Shown here piece by piece: positions 1-7,729 of a stretch of DNA of 37,809 nt. The position numbers and the translations under genes were made by a program. Below the pieces are notes generated by a model. The model had not been told where the DNA came from. It saw only the letters and a list, made by a program, of their open reading frames with translations, and searched no databases. Source of the DNA: Kiloniellaceae bacterium (GTDB lineage: Bacteria > Pseudomonadota > Alphaproteobacteria > Kiloniellales > J153); the NCBI GenBank assembly GCA_021776055.1, contig JAJFGP010000030.1, positions 1 to 37,809 of the forward strand, written 5' to 3'. Within the stretch, counting starts at the first letter, position 1. The number at the start of each line of letters is the position of its first letter.

Positions 1-1
1 A

Positions 2-700
2 GAGTTGTGCGTCGAGGCGGCGCGCGGCCGGGTGCCGGTCATTGCCGGTACTGGCTCCAACTCCACGGCGGAGGCGATTGCTTTCACCCAGCATGCCAAG
101 AAGGCTGGGGCGGATGCCGCGCTGGTTGTGACGCCCTATTACAACAAGCCGACTCAGGAGGGGCTCTACCAGCACTTCAAAGCTATTCATGATGCGGTTG
201 AGGTCCCGATCCTCATCTACAATATTCCCGGCCGCTGTATCGTGGACATGAGTGTCGAGACCATGGCCCGTTTGGCCAAGCTGCCGAACATCGTTGGGGT
301 CAAGGATGCCACCAACGATCTGGCGCGGCCACCGAAGACGCGGGCGGCATGCGGCGAATCCTTCACGCAACTAAGCGGTGAAGACGGAACCATGCTGCCG
401 TTCCTGGCCCAAGGCGGGTACGGCTGCATCTCGGTGACCGCCAACGTGGCACCACGGCAGTGCGCCGATATGCATGAAGCGTGGCAGCGGGGTGACGTGG
501 AAACCGCCAGCCGGATCAACGATCGCTTGATGCCCTTGCATCAGGCGCTGTTCGTGGAGCCGAGTCCGGCGCCGGTGAAGTATGCGGCCAGTGTATTGGG
601 CCTGTGCGAGAACAGGGTTCGGCTGCCTATGGTTTGTGTGCAGCCGGAGACCGAGACGACGGTGCGCGAGGCGATGATCCACGCCGGCCTGCTCAACTAG
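2..700 (+). CDS. dapA: 4-hydroxy-tetrahydrodipicolinate synthase (N-terminus cut by window edge)
   Basis: This is the first committed enzyme of the diaminopimelate/lysine pathway; it condenses pyruvate with aspartate semialdehyde in the cytoplasm. The frame is open to the left edge, so about 60-65 N-terminal residues, including the usual start, lie outside the window. About 232 residues remain. Visible family marks are [11 protein letters not shown], the [13 protein letters not shown] stretch (active-site tyrosine region), the YNIPGR motif with the catalytic Tyr, and GVKDAT with the Schiff-base Lys about 100 residues into the fragment, followed by LSGEDG and SVTANVAP near the end of the barrel. 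The C-terminus RLPM...HAGLLN matches the usual end of DapA. smpB follows after 16 bp. The stop codon lies inside a short CTAGAGCAT repeat also found at two other places in the window. Confidence 0.95.
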   Translation, partial: ELCVEAARGRVPVIAGTGSNSTAEAIAFTQHAKKAGADAALVVTPYYNKPTQEGLYQHFKAIHDAVEVPILIYNIPGRCIVDMSVETMARLAKLPNIVGVKDATNDLARPPKTRAACGESFTQLSGEDGTMLPFLAQGGYGCISVTANVAPRQCADMHEAWQRGDVETASRINDRLMPLHQALFVEPSPAPVKYAASVLGLCENRVRLPMVCVQPETETTVREAMIHAGLLN

Positions 701-720
701 AGCATGACCTTCCCAAATGG
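697..720 (+). repeat. Short dispersed repeat, copy 1 (CTAGAGCATGACC)
   Basis: The element begins CTAGAGCATGACC. Its first bases supply the dapA stop codon (TAG at 698-700) and it runs into the smpB start. Related copies lie at 3685-3706 (reverse orientation) and 17646-17674. The common core is CTAGAGCAT(A/G)A(T/C)C. It resembles the GAGCATGATCCG-type intergenic repeats I recall from other alphaproteobacteria; that comparison is from memory. Confidence 0.5.
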
Positions 721-1181
721 TTGACGATGCGCGGCGGGTGATCGCGCAGAACCGCAAGGCACGCCATGAATACTTCATCGAGGATACCCTTGAGGCGGGC
801 CTGGTTCTCACCGGCAGCGAGGTAAAATCGCTGCGCCAAGGGCGCTGCTCCATTGGCGAATCCTACGCTCAGGAAGAGAACGGCGAGCTTTACCTCCGCT
901 CCGCCCACATCGCCACCTACGACGCGGCGAAGCACAATAATCACGAGCCCTTGCGGCCACGCAAATTGTTGCTCCATCGGCGCGAGATGTCCCGCCTGGT
1001 TGGTCAGATTCAACGCGAGGGCTATACGGTCGTGCCCTTGTCCCTCTACTTCAACCCGCGCGGCATTGCCAAGATTCAGCTTGGCCTGGCACGCGGCAAG
1101 CGGAAGGTGGACAAGCGCCAAACCGAAAAGAAGCGTGATTGGCAGCGGCAGAAAGCACGCTTGATGCGTGAACGAGGCTAG
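717..1181 (+). CDS. smpB: SsrA-binding protein SmpB
   Basis: SmpB binds tmRNA (SsrA) and delivers it to stalled ribosomes for trans-translation. The 154-residue length is normal. Family motifs are visible: N-terminal [37 protein letters not shown], the [25 protein letters not shown] segment, and the basic C-terminal tail [19 protein letters not shown], which reaches into the ribosomal decoding site. The ATG at 717 gives the canonical N-terminus, although the 16-bp gap after dapA has no strong ribosome binding site. The gene converges on the uracil-DNA glycosylase gene, and the two stop codons share one palindrome (1176-1190). No tmRNA gene was recognised in this window. Confidence 0.95.
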   Translation: MVDDARRVIAQNRKARHEYFIEDTLEAGLVLTGSEVKSLRQGRCSIGESYAQEENGELYLRSAHIATYDAAKHNNHEPLRPRKLLLHRREMSRLVGQIQREGYTVVPLSLYFNPRGIAKIQLGLARGKRKVDKRQTEKKRDWQRQKARLMRERG

Positions 1182-1190
1182 CGCCTAGCC
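1176..1190. terminator. Palindrome carrying the stop codons of both convergent genes
   Basis: GGCTAG-CGC-CTAGCC is a perfect 6-bp inverted repeat with a 3-nt loop. The left arm contains the smpB TAG (1179-1181) and the right arm contains the TAG of the minus-strand glycosylase gene (complement of 1185-1187). It could act as a small bidirectional terminator, but there is no U-run on either side and the stem is short, so that function is inferred. Confidence 0.4.
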
Positions 1191-1832
1191 AAGCTTATTG
1201 CGCAGCAGGGTGAATACGTCCGCGAACATCGCTTCGGTCAGGCGTCCGGTGTTGGTGTTGTAGCGGGAGCAGTGATAGCTATCGACCAGCAACGGGCTGT
1301 TGGACACCTCATGCAACGCCCCGTGCCCGAACGGGTAGAGGGATTTACGGCAACCCAGCGCGCTCAGGACCGATCCGTGCGAGACGGTGCCAAGAGCCAG
1401 TATCGCTTTCAAGTGCGGCATCGAACGCATCTCATCGATTAGAAAGCTGCGGCACGTGCGGATTTCTGCGCCGATCGGCTTGTTCTCCGGTGGCACGCAG
1501 CGCACGGCGTTGGTAATCCGGCAATCAACCAGCGTCAAACCATCGTCCGGCTCCCGGCCATAGTCGCCGCGCGCAAATCCGAAGCGGACCAAAGTGGGGT
1601 AGAGCAGGTCGCCGGCATAGTCGCCGGTGAAGGGCCGCGCCGTGCGGTTGGCACCCTTTAGGCCCGGCGCCAATCCGACAATCAGCAGGCGCGCCTCGGC
1701 GCTGCCGAACGAGGGCACTGGCCCGTTGTGAAAATCGGGATAGGCGTCCTGGTTGGCCGCTCGAAAGGCGGCCAGACGGGGGCATAGTGCGCAATCATGG
1801 GTCGGGGCGGCGGATGCCGGGGCGGCGGACAT
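1185..1832 (-). CDS. Family 5 uracil-DNA glycosylase (UDGb type, Fe-S)
   Basis: This enzyme removes uracil, and probably other deaminated bases, from DNA to start base excision repair. The chosen ATG at 1832 gives 215 residues and is preceded by AGGA at 8 nt; the frame is open further upstream but would then overlap the NYN gene. Visible marks are GLAPGLKGANRTARPFTGD at residues 53-71 (motif A), DCRITNAVRC around 103-112, and SYHCSRYNTNTGRLT around 185-199 (motif B, characteristic of UDGb). Cysteines at about 14, 17, 112 and 127 match the 4Fe-4S ligand pattern of families 4 and 5. The gene follows the NYN gene by 10 bp, with the NYN stop lying just before the AGGA of this gene, so the two are probably co-translated. 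Confidence 0.85.
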   Translation of the reverse strand: MSAAPASAAPTHDCALCPRLAAFRAANQDAYPDFHNGPVPSFGSAEARLLIVGLAPGLKGANRTARPFTGDYAGDLLYPTLVRFGFARGDYGREPDDGLTLVDCRITNAVRCVPPENKPIGAEIRTCRSFLIDEMRSMPHLKAILALGTVSHGSVLSALGCRKSLYPFGHGALHEVSNSPLLVDSYHCSRYNTNTGRLTEAMFADVFTLLRNKLG

Positions 1833-1842
1833 TTGAACGATC

Positions 1843-2466
1843 CTAGGCCGGCTCTTCCTCGTAGAAGTCCGGATCGTCGTCCTCGCCGTAGGGTTCATCG
1901 GCGGGGCCGCGCGGCCGGGATCGCGGATGGTCGGCGGGCAAGGCGCGCTCGATCTGCTCTCGCAAATCCTTCAGATCGATAAACACATCCGATTGGCGGC
2001 GCAATTCGTCGGCGATCATGGACGGCTGCGAGCGCACGGTGGAGACGACGGTGACGCGCACGCCCCGGCGCTGCACCGCCTCGACCATGCGGCGGAAATC
2101 GCCGTCGCCGGAAAAGAGAACGATATGATCCAGGTGCTGCGCCATCTCCAGAACATCGATGGCCAGCTCGATGTCCATGTTGCCCTTGATTTTGCGCCGC
2201 CCGGTGGCATCGGTGAACTCCTTGGTCGGCTTGGTCACCATGGTATAGCCGTTGTAGTCGAGCCAATCGACCAAGGGGCGGATGGGCGAGTACTCCTGGT
2301 CGTCGATCAGGGCCGTGTAGTAAAAGGCGCGGATCAGGTTGCACTGGCCGGAAAAATGATCGAGCAGTCGCCTGTAGTCGATATCGAACTCCAGGGCTCG
2401 GGCGGTGGAATAGAGATTTGCGCCGTCGATAAATAGAGCGACACGCTCCTGCGGATAGAAATTCAT
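1843..2466 (-). CDS. NYN domain protein (LabA/DUF88, PIN-like)
   Basis: The 207-residue protein has a NYN domain, a PIN-like nuclease fold usually linked to RNA processing. The acidic metal-binding set is complete: FIDGANLY with Asp14 and Asn17, MDIELAIDVL with Asp98 and Asp104, and SGDGDF with Asp121 and Asp123. The C-terminal 30 or so residues are proline- and acid-rich (DDDPDFYEEEPA) and look disordered. It starts with ATG at 2466 and is divergent from folK. The glycosylase gene follows 10 bp downstream. The target is unknown; members have been called LabA-like or Maf/NYN ribonucleases, but nothing in the sequence identifies a substrate. Confidence 0.85.
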   Translation of the reverse strand: MNFYPQERVALFIDGANLYSTARALEFDIDYRRLLDHFSGQCNLIRAFYYTALIDDQEYSPIRPLVDWLDYNGYTMVTKPTKEFTDATGRRKIKGNMDIELAIDVLEMAQHLDHIVLFSGDGDFRRMVEAVQRRGVRVTVVSTVRSQPSMIADELRRQSDVFIDLKDLREQIERALPADHPRSRPRGPADEPYGEDDDPDFYEEEPA

Positions 2467-2491
2467 GAGACCCTCAATGCAAAATCAAAAT

Positions 2492-2502
2492 GTGTAATAC
2501 AC
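2492..2502. promoter_or_regulatory. Small palindrome GTGTA-A-TACAC in the NYN/folK divergent region
   Basis: A perfect 5-bp inverted repeat around one central base sits in the 106-bp AT-richer gap between the divergent NYN and folK genes, 26 bp upstream of the NYN ATG. It could be an operator. I recognise no specific regulator for it, and an 11-bp symmetry can arise by chance. Confidence 0.25.
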
Positions 2503-2572
2503 TGGATATGGGTTCTCATTTATACCCGCGGTGCGCCCTGACAAGGGGTATCGCGACCGGGGGGACGATTTC

Positions 2573-3067
2573 ATGATTTTGATTGCCCTCGGCGCCAACC
2601 TGCCTAGCCCGCAACATGGCACGCCGCGGCAGACCTGTGAGGCGGCCCTGGTGGCATTGGCGGCGGGCGGGGTTCGTGTGCTGCGGCGGTCCCGCTGGTA
2701 CCGAAGCGACCCGGTTCCGCCATCCGGTCAGCCGTCCTTCGTCAACGGTGTCGCCGAGGTGGCGACCGATCTATCCCCGGCCGACCTCCTGGCGCTTTTG
2801 CACCGGATCGAGATGGCGTTTGGCCGGACCCGGCGGCAGCGTAACGAGGCCCGGCTGATCGATCTCGATCTGCTGGCCTATGGCGACCGGATCAGCGCCG
2901 CCGGGGAGGTGCCCGAATTACCGCACCCCCGCCTGGCCGAGCGGGCCTTTGTGCTGCTGCCCCTGGCGGAGCTGGCGCCGGACTGGCACCATCCGGTCAG
3001 TGGCCAAAGGGCCGCCGATCTGGCGGCCCGCTTGCCGCCGGGACAGTTGGCGGAGCCCCTGGACTAA
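2573..3067 (+). CDS. folK: 2-amino-4-hydroxy-6-hydroxymethyldihydropteridine pyrophosphokinase
   Basis: FolK transfers pyrophosphate from ATP to 6-hydroxymethyl-7,8-dihydropterin in folate synthesis. The ATG at 2573, preceded by GGGGGGA at about 6 nt, gives 164 residues starting MILIALGANL, the expected family N-terminus; the frame is open 14 codons further upstream without family similarity. Visible motifs are the GANLPS loop, YRSDPVPPSGQPSFVNGV (substrate binding), FGRTRRQRNEARLIDLDLLAYGD containing the signature R-x4-R-x-IDLDLL with the metal-binding DLD, and the conserved PHPRLAERAFVLLPLAELAP. It stands alone in its direction before rpoZ, with a 124-bp gap containing the rpoZ promoter. 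Confidence 0.93.
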   Translation: MILIALGANLPSPQHGTPRQTCEAALVALAAGGVRVLRRSRWYRSDPVPPSGQPSFVNGVAEVATDLSPADLLALLHRIEMAFGRTRRQRNEARLIDLDLLAYGDRISAAGEVPELPHPRLAERAFVLLPLAELAPDWHHPVSGQRAADLAARLPPGQLAEPLD

Positions 3068-3103
3068 GCCCTGGGGCAGGGACCCGGCAGGCCTGGGAAT
3101 CGC

Positions 3104-3132
3104 TTGCCTTCCCTGGGCCCCGTCCATATATT
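3104..3132 (+). promoter_or_regulatory. Predicted sigma-70 promoter of rpoZ
   Basis: TTGCCT (3104-3109) and TATATT (3127-3132) are separated by exactly 17 bp, close to the consensus. Transcription would start near 3139, leaving a leader of about 50 nt before the rpoZ ATG. Confidence 0.55.
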
Positions 3133-3148
3133 CCTGAAGACTCACACC

Positions 3149-3165
3149 GGGGATTCTCAATCCCC
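3149..3165 (+). promoter_or_regulatory. Hairpin in the rpoZ leader
   Basis: GGGGATT-CTC-AATCCCC is a perfect 7-bp stem with a 3-nt loop. It lies between the predicted transcription start (about 3139) and the ribosome binding site GGAG (3177-3180). There is no U-run after it, so it is more likely an mRNA stabilising or translation-modulating structure than a terminator. Confidence 0.4.
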
Positions 3166-3191
3166 CAAGTAATTCCGGAGATTTGCAGCAG

Positions 3192-3611
3192 ATGGCGCGT
3201 GTAACGGTTGAAGATTGCGTCGTTAGAATTCCGAACCGCTTTGATCTTGTCATGGTGGCATCCCAGCGGGCGAGAGACATCTCGGCCGGAGCGCCGCTGA
3301 CGGTGGATCGTGACGACGACAAGAATCCTGTGATCGCCTTGCGGGAGATCGCTGAAAAGACGGTCGACAACGAGGTCCTGCAGGCGAGCCTGATTCAGGG
3401 CCTTCAGCGCCACGTGGAAATCGATGAGCCGGAAGAAGAACAGTCCGAGTTCGATATCGCCGGTCTTGAGATGGCGGTCGGCGCGGGCCAGTCCGTTGGC
3501 GCCGGAGCCTCAAGTGATGACGAAGTGGGCGAGGACAGCGAGACGGCCGAGGATGGTCCTGGGGCCGACATCGGGGCCGACACTGCGGGCAGCGACGAAG
3601 AACAGGCCTGA
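3192..3611 (+). CDS. rpoZ: RNA polymerase omega subunit with long acidic tail
   Basis: Omega helps fold and hold the beta' subunit and, in many Proteobacteria, forms part of ppGpp binding site 1. The ATG at 3192 gives 139 residues starting [10 protein letters not shown]; this MAR start is the segment that contacts ppGpp in E. coli. GGAG lies 11 nt upstream; an in-frame TTG at 3183 would be too close to it. The core (residues 1 to about 78) contains [17 protein letters not shown] and [16 protein letters not shown]. The remaining 60 or so residues are rich in Asp, Glu, Gly and Ala and look disordered; E. coli omega is only 91 residues and lacks such a tail. The rel gene follows after 117 bp, a common alphaproteobacterial arrangement. 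Confidence 0.95.
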   Translation: MARVTVEDCVVRIPNRFDLVMVASQRARDISAGAPLTVDRDDDKNPVIALREIAEKTVDNEVLQASLIQGLQRHVEIDEPEEEQSEFDIAGLEMAVGAGQSVGAGASSDDEVGEDSETAEDGPGADIGADTAGSDEEQA

Positions 3612-3628
3612 CGCCGGCATAGCCGGCG
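3612..3628 (+). terminator. Hairpin immediately after rpoZ
   Basis: CGCCGGC-ATA-GCCGGCG is a perfect 7-bp GC-only stem with a 3-nt loop starting directly after the rpoZ stop codon. No U-run follows, so it may be a weak or factor-dependent terminator or a 3'-end stabiliser. Confidence 0.4.
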
Positions 3629-3684
3629 CCGCGACAGACCGTTGCCAGGCGGCGCGACGGCATAGGGCCATGGGCCCGGACCTC

Positions 3685-3706
3685 ATTTCATCGGATTATG
3701 CTCTAG
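3685..3706 (-). repeat. Short dispersed repeat, copy 2
   Basis: On the minus strand this reads CTAGAGCATAATCCGAT, sharing the core with the copies at 697 and 17646. Copies 2 and 3 are identical over CTAGAGCATAATCCGA (16 nt). It lies in the gap between rpoZ and rel, about 20-40 bp upstream of the rel start. Confidence 0.5.
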
Positions 3707-3728
3707 GGCAGGCGAGGGCGGCAGCGAC

Positions 3729-5891
3729 ATGCCGCGTGACCGCGCCATGATGCGTCAATTCGAACTGGTCGAACGGGTCAAATCGTATGATTCGGGCGCG
3801 GACGAGGACGCGCTCAATCGCGCTTATGTCTATGCGATGAAGCTGCACGGATCGCAGAAACGCGAGTCCGGTGACCCCTATTTCTCCCACCCGATCGAAG
3901 TCGCCGGCATTCTCACCGATCTCAAGCTCGACGATAAATCCATCATTACCGCTCTACTGCACGATCTGGTCGAGGATACCGAAACCTCGCTGGAAGATAT
4001 CGAAAAGCTGTTCGGCAAGGAAATCGCCCGGCTTGTCGATGGCGTGACAAAGCTCACCCGATTGGAGCTGCAATCGGAGCACACCCAGCACGCCGAGAAT
4101 TTCCGTAAGCTCGTTCTGGCCATGTCGGAGGATATCCGCGTGCTCCTGGTCAAGCTGGCGGACCGGCTGCACAACATGCAGACCTTGCACTATATCAAGT
4201 CGCCCGAGCGGCGCCGGCGCATTGCCCGTGAGACCATGGACATTTACGCCCCCCTGGCCGAGCGTATCGGCATGCACCGCTTCAAGGACGAGCTACAGGA
4301 CCTGGCATTCGCGGAACTGAACCCGGATGGGCGGGCTTCTATTCAGGCGCGCCTCGAGTTCCTGAAAGGACGTGGTGACGAGCTGCCGCCGCTCATCATC
4401 GATCAGTTGCGCCGCGGTCTCGCCAACGATGGAGTCGATGCGTGGGTGTCGGGCCGGATGAAATCGTCGCATTCCATCTGGAACAAGATGCAGCACAAGA
4501 ACATCGCCTTCGAGCAACTCGCCGATATCATGGCCTTCCGGGTCGTGGTCGGAGACATCGGTGAGTGCTATCAGGCACTCGGCTCCCTACATAGCCAATA
4601 TCCAGTGGTGCCGGGCCGTTTCAAGGACTATCTCTCGACACCCAAACCGAATGGCTACCAGTCCTTGCACACAGGCTTGATCGGACCCGAGCGGCAGCGC
4701 ATCGAGGTGCAGATACGCACCCGCGAGATGCATGATGTGGCCGAATTCGGTGTCGCCGCCCATTGGAAATACAAGCACGGCGATATGAAGGTAGACGGCC
4801 GGCAGTACCGCTGGTTGCGCGAGCTTCTCGATATTCTCGAACATGCCTCGAACCCGGAGGAATTTCTCGAGCACACCAAGCTGGAGATGTTCCAAGACCA
4901 GGTGTTCTGCTTCTCGCCCAAGGGCGATCTGATTGCCCTGCCGAGAGGGGCGACCGCCGTGGATTTCGCCTATGCCGTTCATTCCGAGGTCGGGGATACC
5001 TGCGTCGGCGCCAAAGTGAATGGCCGGATTATGCCGTTGCGCGGCGAGCTACAGAACGGCGATCAGGTGGAGATTCTAACGTCCAAGGCGCAGACGCCGT
5101 CGCCGGACTGGGAAAAATTTGTCGTTACCGGCAAGGCCAAGGCGCGCATCCGCCGCTTCGTCCACATGAAGGAGCGGGATCAATACAGCGAGCTTGGCCG
5201 GAACATGCTGCAGAAGGCCTTTCGCGAGGAAGGCTACGATCTGACCGAGAAAGCTCTCGACGGCGCGCTCAAGAAGTTTCGCGCCGATAACACATCCGAT
5301 CTATGTGCCAGTGTTGGCCAAGGTATCCATACGGCGCGCGAGGTGTTGGTTGCCGTCTTTCCCGGGGTCAAGGACGCGGAAAAGCCGCGCCGCATGTGGC
5401 CGTTCGGGCGAACCCGGCCGGCGGCAGGCAAAAACAAGCAACCCGGCGTGCCCATCAAAGGGCTCATCCCCGGCATGGCGGTGCACTTTGCTCACTGTTG
5501 CCACCCATTACCGGGCGAGCGGATTGTCGGCATCGTCACCACCGGCAAAGGTGTCACCGTACACACGATCGATTGCGAGACCCTGGCGACGTTTCAGGAT
5601 GCCCCGGAGCGGTGGATCGATGTGGCCTGGGAGGTCGGTGACGGAACGGAACCGCATACCGGCCGCCTGAAAATCGTCATCGCCAACGAGCCGGGCAGCC
5701 TTGGCGATCTTTCAACCATCATCGGTAAGAATGAGGGCAATATCAGCAACCTGAAGATTGCCAACCGGTCCATCGACTTTTTCGAGATGCTCGTCGACGT
5801 GGAAGTGCAGGACGTAAAACACCTGACCAATATCATTGCGGCGTTGCGCGCGGCACCGGTCATTATCTCGGTCGAACGGGCGCGTGGCTGA
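3729..5891 (+). CDS. rsh: Bifunctional (p)ppGpp synthetase/hydrolase, RelA/SpoT family
   Basis: This enzyme makes and degrades (p)ppGpp in the stringent response. It has 720 residues with all long-RSH domains. The HD hydrolase domain is intact (His54, His78-Asp79, Glu82-Asp83, Asp145 in LADRLHNM), so it is not a RelA-type synthetase-only protein. The synthetase domain (about 230-350) has GRMKSSHSIWNKM, Asp266 and RFKDYLSTPKPNGYQSLHT. TGS follows at about 390-452, then the conserved Cys/His segment HFAHCCHPLPGERIVGI and a C-terminal ACT domain from about 640. The start is uncertain: ATG 3729 has a weak GAGGGCGG upstream, while ATG 3747/3750 (MMRQFELVERV) matches typical family starts. It overlaps the next gene by one base (TGATG). 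Confidence 0.94.
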   Translation: MPRDRAMMRQFELVERVKSYDSGADEDALNRAYVYAMKLHGSQKRESGDPYFSHPIEVAGILTDLKLDDKSIITALLHDLVEDTETSLEDIEKLFGKEIARLVDGVTKLTRLELQSEHTQHAENFRKLVLAMSEDIRVLLVKLADRLHNMQTLHYIKSPERRRRIARETMDIYAPLAERIGMHRFKDELQDLAFAELNPDGRASIQARLEFLKGRGDELPPLIIDQLRRGLANDGVDAWVSGRMKSSHSIWNKMQHKNIAFEQLADIMAFRVVVGDIGECYQALGSLHSQYPVVPGRFKDYLSTPKPNGYQSLHTGLIGPERQRIEVQIRTREMHDVAEFGVAAHWKYKHGDMKVDGRQYRWLRELLDILEHASNPEEFLEHTKLEMFQDQVFCFSPKGDLIALPRGATAVDFAYAVHSEVGDTCVGAKVNGRIMPLRGELQNGDQVEILTSKAQTPSPDWEKFVVTGKAKARIRRFVHMKERDQYSELGRNMLQKAFREEGYDLTEKALDGALKKFRADNTSDLCASVGQGIHTAREVLVAVFPGVKDAEKPRRMWPFGRTRPAAGKNKQPGVPIKGLIPGMAVHFAHCCHPLPGERIVGIVTTGKGVTVHTIDCETLATFQDAPERWIDVAWEVGDGTEPHTGRLKIVIANEPGSLGDLSTIIGKNEGNISNLKIANRSIDFFEMLVDVEVQDVKHLTNIIAALRAAPVIISVERARG

Positions 5892-6490
5892 TGTTTAAAC
5901 GCCGGACGCCCTTGCCCTTGCTGCGCCGTATCGTTGCTGTCCTTTGGCCGAGCGCCGGCTGGCGCCGAGCAACCGCGTATGTGGCGCACCGGGTCCGCCG
6001 CCTGCCGGAAACGCCTTACCGCGTCGCCGCCGGGTTTGCCTGTGGGGCCGCCATCTCGTTTACCCCCTTCATCGGATTCCATTTCGTCGGTGCCGCCCTG
6101 CTGGCGCTGTTACTGCGGGGCAACGTCGTTGCCTCGGCGATCGGTACGGTGGTCGGCAATCCGTGGACATTTCCCTTCATTTGGGCCTGGATCTACAGTC
6201 TTGGCCGTTGGCTGACCGGTGGGGATGTTATCTCCAACCTTCCCAATGTGCTGAGCTTGCACTACATTTTCGATCGGCCGTTCGAAGTGTTGTTGCCCAT
6301 GAGCATCGGCGGTCTGCTCACGGCGGTGGTGGCTTGGTTCGCCTTTTTCTGGCCAATTCGCGGCGCTGTCGTGGAATATCAGCGGGCTCGGCAGTGGCGT
6401 ATTCGGCGTCGGGCCAAAGGCCGGCGCGGGCATCCCATACGCGAGACCGTAGCCAAAGTGGCCGCCAAAACGGCCGAGGAGGACGAATGA
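5891..6490 (+). CDS. DUF2062 membrane protein
   Basis: This is a 199-residue inner-membrane protein of unknown function. The DUF2062 core is visible at about residues 40-110: GFACGAAISFTPFIGFHFVGAALLA and GNPWTFPFIWAWIYSLGRWLTGG. Three or more hydrophobic segments are present (about 48-75, 85-105 and 145-165), between a basic N-terminus and a strongly basic C-terminal tail (RRRAKGRRGH). The start ATG overlaps the rel stop by one base and the stop overlaps the pdxJ start by four bases (ATGA), so it is translationally coupled on both sides. The position between rel and pdxJ is conserved in several alphaproteobacteria, as I recall it. Confidence 0.88.
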   Translation: MFKRRTPLPLLRRIVAVLWPSAGWRRATAYVAHRVRRLPETPYRVAAGFACGAAISFTPFIGFHFVGAALLALLLRGNVVASAIGTVVGNPWTFPFIWAWIYSLGRWLTGGDVISNLPNVLSLHYIFDRPFEVLLPMSIGGLLTAVVAWFAFFWPIRGAVVEYQRARQWRIRRRAKGRRGHPIRETVAKVAAKTAEEDE

Positions 6491-7260
6491 ACATGCAACA
6501 CCTACGCCTCGGTGTGAACATCGACCATGTGGCAACGATCCGGAATGCGCGCGGCGGTGGTCACCCGGACCCGGTGCGCGCGGCCCGCATGGCCGCCGCC
6601 GCCGGGGCAGACGGGATCACCGCTCATTTGCGCGAAGACCGGCGCCATATCTCGGACACTGACATCGATCGGTTGGTCAAAAGCATAGACTTGCCGCTCA
6701 ATCTGGAGATGGCGGCGACCGACGAGATGTTGGCGATTGCCGTACGCCATAAGCCGCATGCGGCCTGTATCGTGCCGGAAAAGCGGCAGGAAGTGACTAC
6801 CGAGGGCGGCCTGGACGCGGCCGGGGGTATTGACCTGTTGCGGCCGTATTGCTCGGCGCTTGCGGATGCCGGCATGCGCGTCTCGTTGTTCATCGATCCG
6901 GAAGTGCGGCAACTGGATGCCGCCAAGGCGCTGGGGGCGCCGGTGGTGGAGTTGCACACGGGTGCCTTCTGCGAGGCCTTCATCGAGGACCGCGACGGGG
7001 CACCGGTCAAGGCGGAGTTAGAGCGCATCAAGGCGGCGGCGGCACATGCGGCGGACTTGGGGCTGGAATGCCACGCCGGTCACGGGCTGACCTTCGATAC
7101 GGTCGGGTATGTGGCGGCCATCGACAGTATCGCCGAGCTGAACATCGGCCACTTCCTTGTCGGCGAGGCTATCTTCTGCGGCCTGGACAGCGCCATCAAA
7201 CGGATGCGCGCCCTGATGGACCAGGCGCGCGCCGAAGGCGCCGGCGCCCGCAGCGCCTAG
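6487..7260 (+). CDS. pdxJ: Pyridoxine 5'-phosphate synthase
   Basis: PdxJ condenses 1-deoxyxylulose 5-phosphate with 3-amino-2-oxopropyl phosphate to make pyridoxine 5'-phosphate, the last ring-forming step of the DXP-dependent vitamin B6 pathway. The 257 residues show [43 protein letters not shown] with the catalytic Glu, [50 protein letters not shown] and [12 protein letters not shown], in order along the TIM barrel. GAGGAGG sits 4 nt before ATG 6487 and 10 nt before a second ATG at 6493, so either could be used; [11 protein letters not shown] from 6493 is closer to the usual N-terminus. acpS starts 5 bp downstream, a classic pairing. Confidence 0.96.
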   Translation: MNMQHLRLGVNIDHVATIRNARGGGHPDPVRAARMAAAAGADGITAHLREDRRHISDTDIDRLVKSIDLPLNLEMAATDEMLAIAVRHKPHAACIVPEKRQEVTTEGGLDAAGGIDLLRPYCSALADAGMRVSLFIDPEVRQLDAAKALGAPVVELHTGAFCEAFIEDRDGAPVKAELERIKAAAAHAADLGLECHAGHGLTFDTVGYVAAIDSIAELNIGHFLVGEAIFCGLDSAIKRMRALMDQARAEGAGARSA

Positions 7261-7265
7261 TACCC

Positions 7266-7676
7266 ATGATCGTCGGCCTTGGCAACGACCTGATCGATAT
7301 CCGCCGCATCGAAAAGACGCTGGCGCGTTTCGGCGCCCGCTTTACGGAGCGGGTCTTTACCGACCTCGAGCAGACCAAGTCCGACCGCCGGGCCAACCGG
7401 GCTGCCAGTTATGCCAAGCGCTTTGCCGCCAAGGAAGCCTGCGCCAAGGCGCTGGGGACCGGGGTGCCGCGGCGCGGCGTTCATTGGCGCGATCTTGGTG
7501 TCGTGAACCTGCCCAGCGGCCAGCCGACCATGGCCCTAACCCAGGGCGCCGCCCGCCGCCTGGCCGAGATCACGCCCGCCGGGATGACCGCGCGCATTGA
7601 CGTGACCCTGACCGACGACTATCCCTTGGCCCAGGCGATCGTCATCATCTCGGCCGTGCCGGGGTCGGCAGAGTGA
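7266..7676 (+). CDS. acpS: Holo-[acyl-carrier-protein] synthase
   Basis: AcpS transfers 4'-phosphopantetheine from CoA to the active serine of acyl carrier protein. The ATG at 7266 gives 136 residues. The signature [16 protein letters not shown] carries the metal-binding Asp8, and [16 protein letters not shown] carries Glu57. The remaining fold follows the family to the C-terminus ([17 protein letters not shown]). It lies 5 bp after pdxJ and 53 bp before lepB. Confidence 0.94.
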   Translation: MIVGLGNDLIDIRRIEKTLARFGARFTERVFTDLEQTKSDRRANRAASYAKRFAAKEACAKALGTGVPRRGVHWRDLGVVNLPSGQPTMALTQGAARRLAEITPAGMTARIDVTLTDDYPLAQAIVIISAVPGSAE

Positions 7677-7688
7677 TCTGTTCGACCC

Positions 7689-7717
7689 TTCGCAGCCTTG
7701 CAACAATTCACTAGATT
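7689..7717 (+). promoter_or_regulatory. Possible weak promoter upstream of lepB
   Basis: TTCGCA (7689-7694) and TAGATT (7712-7717) have 17-bp spacing in the only AT-rich gap of this gene run. The -35 match is weak. Transcription would begin near 7724, only a few bases before the first lepB ATG, which would favour the second ATG at 7742. This is inference. Confidence 0.25.
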
Positions 7718-7729
7718 ACAAGAGATTAC

